From positions 1 to 64,000 of the forward strand of contig NZ_CP093281.1 in NCBI RefSeq assembly GCF_026651855.1: 64,000 bases of DNA, written 5' to 3'. Positions within the stretch are counted from its first letter, which is position 1. Each line of letters starts with the position of its first letter. The translations under genes and the position numbers were made by a program. The DNA is from Pseudomonas silvicola. GTDB lineage: Bacteria > Pseudomonadota > Gammaproteobacteria > Pseudomonadales > Pseudomonadaceae. Under the pieces are notes generated by a model. That model saw nothing but the letters and a program-made list of their open reading frames with translations. It made no database searches and was not told the DNA's origin. Below, piece by piece: positions 62,221-64,000 of the stretch.

Positions 62221-63567
62221 CAGGATCTCCAGTTGAGGGCAGTTTCACGGCGAGCGACCAGCTGATTAAGCGGGCGTCATCACCATGAACAGAAGCAAGG
62301 CTTAGCCAACCGGTGCACAACCGGTTTGATGGCAGGGTAAAGAGAGCGCACAGCCGTCCAGCATGTTGATTACGCTGGTGTTACGCAGCATCAGCGCGTT
62401 GACCTCCATGTACTGCTGCGCATCCTCCAGAGAAGCGAGGGTCGGTGCGATACGCGGAACGGTGGGCATGAGTAAGGCGTCAAAGTCTGCCAGCGCGCTA
62501 TTGATGCGGTGCTGCCACGCTTTGCGCTGTTGATGAAGTTCACTGGCATCTTGCTCCGTCAGCAAACTGCCGCGCTGCACACGCACTAACACTTGAGGAT
62601 CGTAAGCTTCGGGTTGCGCCAGTGCGGATTGTTGATGCCACTGCCATGCCTCGTAAGCAGTAATGCCGCCACGCGCATTCATAATGTTCAACTCATCCAG
62701 CTCTTCAAGCGGCAGTGCAATGAGAGTGGCCCCCGCCTGTTCCAGCACCGCGATAGCGTGCTTCCAGGCCAGCGCAACGTCTTCGTCGAGCCCATCCAAC
62801 ACGCGGGTCTGCGGGATGGCGAAACGCGCATTGCACAACTCAAGCTGCTGGAGTTCCAGCGGCTGTTCTGCGATAACGCTGTCCAGCAGCCAGCAGCTGC
62901 GTACGTCATGGGCAATTACGCCGATACTGTCGAGTGAAGTAGAGAGCGGTAACGTACCCACCTGATTGATGCGATTCGCGGTGGGTTTAAAGCCGGTCAA
63001 GCCGCATAGCGCAGCAGGAATGCGCACCGAGCCACCCGTGTCAGTGCCGATAGCGCCCAGGCACATGCCGTCTGCCACGGCGACAGCCGCACCAGAAGAA
63101 GACCCCCCCGGAATGCGTTTGTCTTCGCGACGCCACGGATTGGCCGGCGTGCCGTAATGCGGATTGATGCCCAACCCGGAAAAGGCAAATTCGGTCATGT
63201 TGGTTTTACCGACAATCGCCGCCCCTGCGTGATGTAAGCGATTGACTACATGGGCATTCGCTGCCGCCGGTTCTGCATTCAGGAGCAAATGTGAACCCGC
63301 CGTGGTTGGCTCGCTTTGCACATCAAACAGATCTTTGATGCTGACAGGCAGCCCATCAATAGCACTGAGGGCTTGCTGGGTTTGCCAGCGTGCACTCGCT
63401 GCTGTTGACTGTTGAGCGGCCTGGGTGGCATAGCGGGTGGTGAAAACAAGATCCCCCTCTTTTAACGGATCCTGCGCTGCGCGCAATGCCGATTCAGTGA
63501 AAACCTCAGGAGACGCGTTGCCGGCCTGAAGCTGCTGACTTGCTTGCCAGAGTGTGGTCATTAGCAT
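62219..63567 (-). CDS. Amidase-signature family hydrolase (one frameshift near the C-terminus)
   Basis: LMTTLWQASQQLQAGNASPEVFTESALRAAQ, LSAIDGLPVSIKDLFDVQSEPTTAGSHLL (catalytic Lys in SIKDLF), VVNRLHHAGAAIVGKTNMTEFAFSGLGINPHYGTPANPW, RIPGGSSSGAAVAVADGMCLGAIGTDTGGSVRIPAALCGLTGFKP (GGSSSGAAVA with the cis-Ser and GTDTGGSVRIPA with the nucleophile Ser). The long frame stops at 62302 after GCAPVG; a shift there restores LASVHGDDA and LNQLVARRETALNWRS to 62219. About 449 residues is usual. The substrate amide is unknown. Start and stop overlap the neighbouring genes, so this is a tight operon with the DUF2848, EthD-like and MHS genes. Confidence 0.88.
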
Positions 63568-63572
63568 GCTCC

Positions 63573-64000
63573 TTAAGCGACCACTGGCAGCGCGCCAGTG
63601 CAGTAAGCGTGTTCCAGCGTGCGGTTCAATTGGGGATCGTGCAGCGCCATGCGGAATTCACTGGAGGGACGAATACCGCCAATCGCACCCAGCGTGCCGC
63701 AGGACATCGCCAATCCTTCTTTAGCCGGGCTGTCGTTCAGATAGCGGGACAGCAGATCTTGTGGTGTCAGTAATGAGGACAGCGTACCTTGCTGATAAAC
63801 CACCCATTCGCCCTGCTCTTATCCACGAGGTCAGCTCCAGCGTATCCCAGTGCTCAACCACCTGCTCATGCGCCAGGCTTTGCTGGCAACCGGTTTAATA
63901 CAGGCCTGTTTGGAGAGGGCAACGCTGAAGGTTTCCAGATAACGATCGGTGTGATCTGAAGTGAGGGAGACCCACCATTCGCCCCGATGGAAAAACACAA
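63573..64000 (-). CDS. DUF2848-family protein, C-terminal part (runs off the window)
   Basis: Minus-strand pieces read FFHRGEWWVSLTSDHTDRYLETFSVALSKQACIKPV (SDHTDR is the DUF2848 signature), ASKAWRMSRW, and after shifts near 63895 and 63820 EQGEWVVYQQGTLSSLLTPQDLLSRYLNDSPAKEGLAMSCGTLGAIGGIRPSSEFRMALHDPQLNRTLEHAYCTGALPVVA. The MSCGTLGAIGGIRPxxxFxMALxDP block is typical. The N-terminus lies beyond base 64000. DUF2848 has a fumarylacetoacetate-hydrolase-like fold and often stands next to amidases in degradation clusters; its reaction is not known to me. The amidase start follows 6 bases after its stop. Confidence 0.8.

Overview
The window looks like a chromosomal segment of a gamma-proteobacterium of the order Enterobacterales, probably in the Pantoea/Erwinia/Dickeya neighbourhood. 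This is inferred from enterobacterial proteins (NfsB, Fes, EntS, SitABCD, MdcA-H, CusRS-type regulators) and GC-rich coding DNA. Almost every long gene is broken by one or more single-base frameshifts while the protein sequence stays conserved in the neighbouring frame. That pattern fits indel errors in the assembly much better than mass gene decay, so I give each gene as one span joining its fragments and say where the frame breaks. Exceptions that look truly decayed are noted.

Layout: 1-2503 holds a 2-oxoglutarate/Fe oxygenase, an M14-like DUF2817 peptidase and a cationic amino-acid binding protein. 2750-5574 is an alpha/beta hydrolase followed by a heavy-metal-type two-component pair. 5639-9455 carries nfsB, a zinc-type alcohol dehydrogenase, its divergent LysR regulator and an SsuA-like binding protein. 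9587-15200 is accessory: small proteins, an AT-rich islet with a DUF6602 gene, repeats, and remnants of a flavin monooxygenase and a LysR gene. 15282-20310 has MFS, SDR, LysR, SRPBCC-like, cupin and methyltransferase genes and an XRE fragment. 20320-25511 has an acyltransferase, a YegS-like lipid kinase, a DUF1275 protein, a LysE exporter and a PEGA-like protein.

25698-40437 is a catechol-siderophore locus: TonB receptor <- Fur box -> fes, MbtH, a two-module NRPS (C-A-T-E-C-A-T-TE), an EntS exporter, and a convergent FepB-like binding protein with its own Fur box. The second NRPS module carries the exact EntF serine code. The first has an epimerase domain and an acidic residue in its code, so the product is predicted to be a dihydroxybenzoyl-D-(cationic residue)-L-Ser siderophore of the chrysobactin type. 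The genes for DHB synthesis and the inner-membrane importer are not in the window.

40705-46150 is a thiamin operon under a TPP riboswitch: thiO-S-G-F and a ThiZ-ThiX-ThiY pyrimidine-precursor transporter. Then come a type II lumazine synthase, sitABCD (Mn/Fe uptake) behind an MntR-like operator, and a Fic-domain gene preceded by a phased array of TGGGC motifs. 52073-60010 is the complete malonate decarboxylase operon mdcABCDEFGH with its convergent regulator mdcR. 60282-64000 is a four-gene catabolic cluster (DUF2848, amidase, EthD-like small protein, MHS transporter) running toward mdc.
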